Source: Siphonodentalium dalli (taxonomy: Eukaryota; Mollusca; Scaphopoda; Gadilida; Siphonodentaliidae). From it: a stretch of 64,000 bases of DNA. The DNA is taken from positions 47,716,194 through 47,780,193 of the forward strand of contig CP136069.1 of the NCBI GenBank assembly GCA_032622095.1. The letters run 5' to 3'. This document shows positions 63,661-64,000 of this stretch, one piece after another. The translations under genes were made by a program, and so were the position numbers. The notes below the pieces were generated by a model. It was not told the DNA's origin. It worked only from the letters and a program-made list of their open reading frames with translations, and searched no databases. Each line of letters opens with the position of its first letter. Position 1 is the stretch's first letter.

Positions 63661-64000
63661 CCCCTGGTATGGATTAAGTGATCTATTTTATGTGCACAGT
63701 ACAAATCCATGTATATGAGACAGAAGACGTTTTCAGCAAATAACTACGAACATAACGTTCCTTTATATTGACTATCAAATGCCATTTGCAGAGGTATGAA
63801 ATAACTAACAGTGATGTTGATTTACTTGTTCATTGGCAGATATTACTCGCTTAAGTTAGTGCCATCGGTGTCATGCCAAACTTAGCACACATAACATCAA
63901 TTTATTATTATCATAATTTATATATAAGGCACCATTCAACTTTCAATGCTATAGATGTGCATACATGTAACACACATTCATATTTAAATATGCTATTCCT
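63661..64000. other. TTLL intron 6 (presumed): no exon seen
   Basis: No sequence matching the expected continuation of the TTLL C-terminus was found before the window ends. Confidence 0.5.

Overview
Eukaryotic genomic DNA. The only host gene I can support is a tubulin tyrosine ligase-like polyglutamylase, closest in motif pattern to TTLL11. It lies on the + strand in six exons (13775-14257, 48448-48553, 49517-50217, 56251-56456, 57511-58467, 61653-61750). All splice phases agree, and the gene runs off the 3' end of the window. The AT-rich DNA, long repeat-filled introns, TTLL gene and non-LTR elements indicate an animal. Repeats carrying the words AGCTCACCTGAG and CCGTCCGTC (about 58990 and 59040; also about 50270) are ones I associate with marine molluscs, so a mollusc or other lophotrochozoan is my best guess. 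That is inference.

Layout. 1-13.7 kb is repeat-rich: a palindromic MITE, a perfect 32-bp tandem array, a nearly full-length APE-type LINE (about 3.6-7.7 kb) whose single long reading frame is broken by only two in-frame stops, and a 71-bp satellite array (9.1-10.75 kb) that grew out of half of a larger, older repeat unit. Exon 1 follows at 13.8 kb. Intron 1 is 34.2 kb. It holds TTAA-flanked piggyBac-like MITE copies, foldback elements, three large and four small non-autonomous Helitron-like elements (two of these in head-to-tail junctions), a tRNA-derived SINE candidate, a hAT-like MITE with an 8-bp target duplication, and a LINE 3' fragment. At 34.2-38.5 kb there is a three-level nest: a hAT-like element inside a Helitron-like element inside a TTAA MITE. 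Introns 3 and 5 carry a 145-165-bp tandem array, the third large Helitron-like copy and smaller foldbacks. A second LINE fragment (61.8-63.4 kb) follows exon 6 directly and splits a roughly 50-bp tandem array that begins inside exon 6.

How the parts relate. The TTLL exons together give an N-terminal extension, a complete ATP-grasp ligase core, a basic segment, an acidic Ser-rich insert with a five-fold 11-residue repeat, and the start of a conserved C-terminal helical region. Nothing else in the window looks like a host gene. I see no convincing new defence or metabolic system. The unusual content is the mobile-element architecture, including insertions within 22-37 bp of TTLL splice sites and a tandem repeat that carries splice-donor-like sequences.
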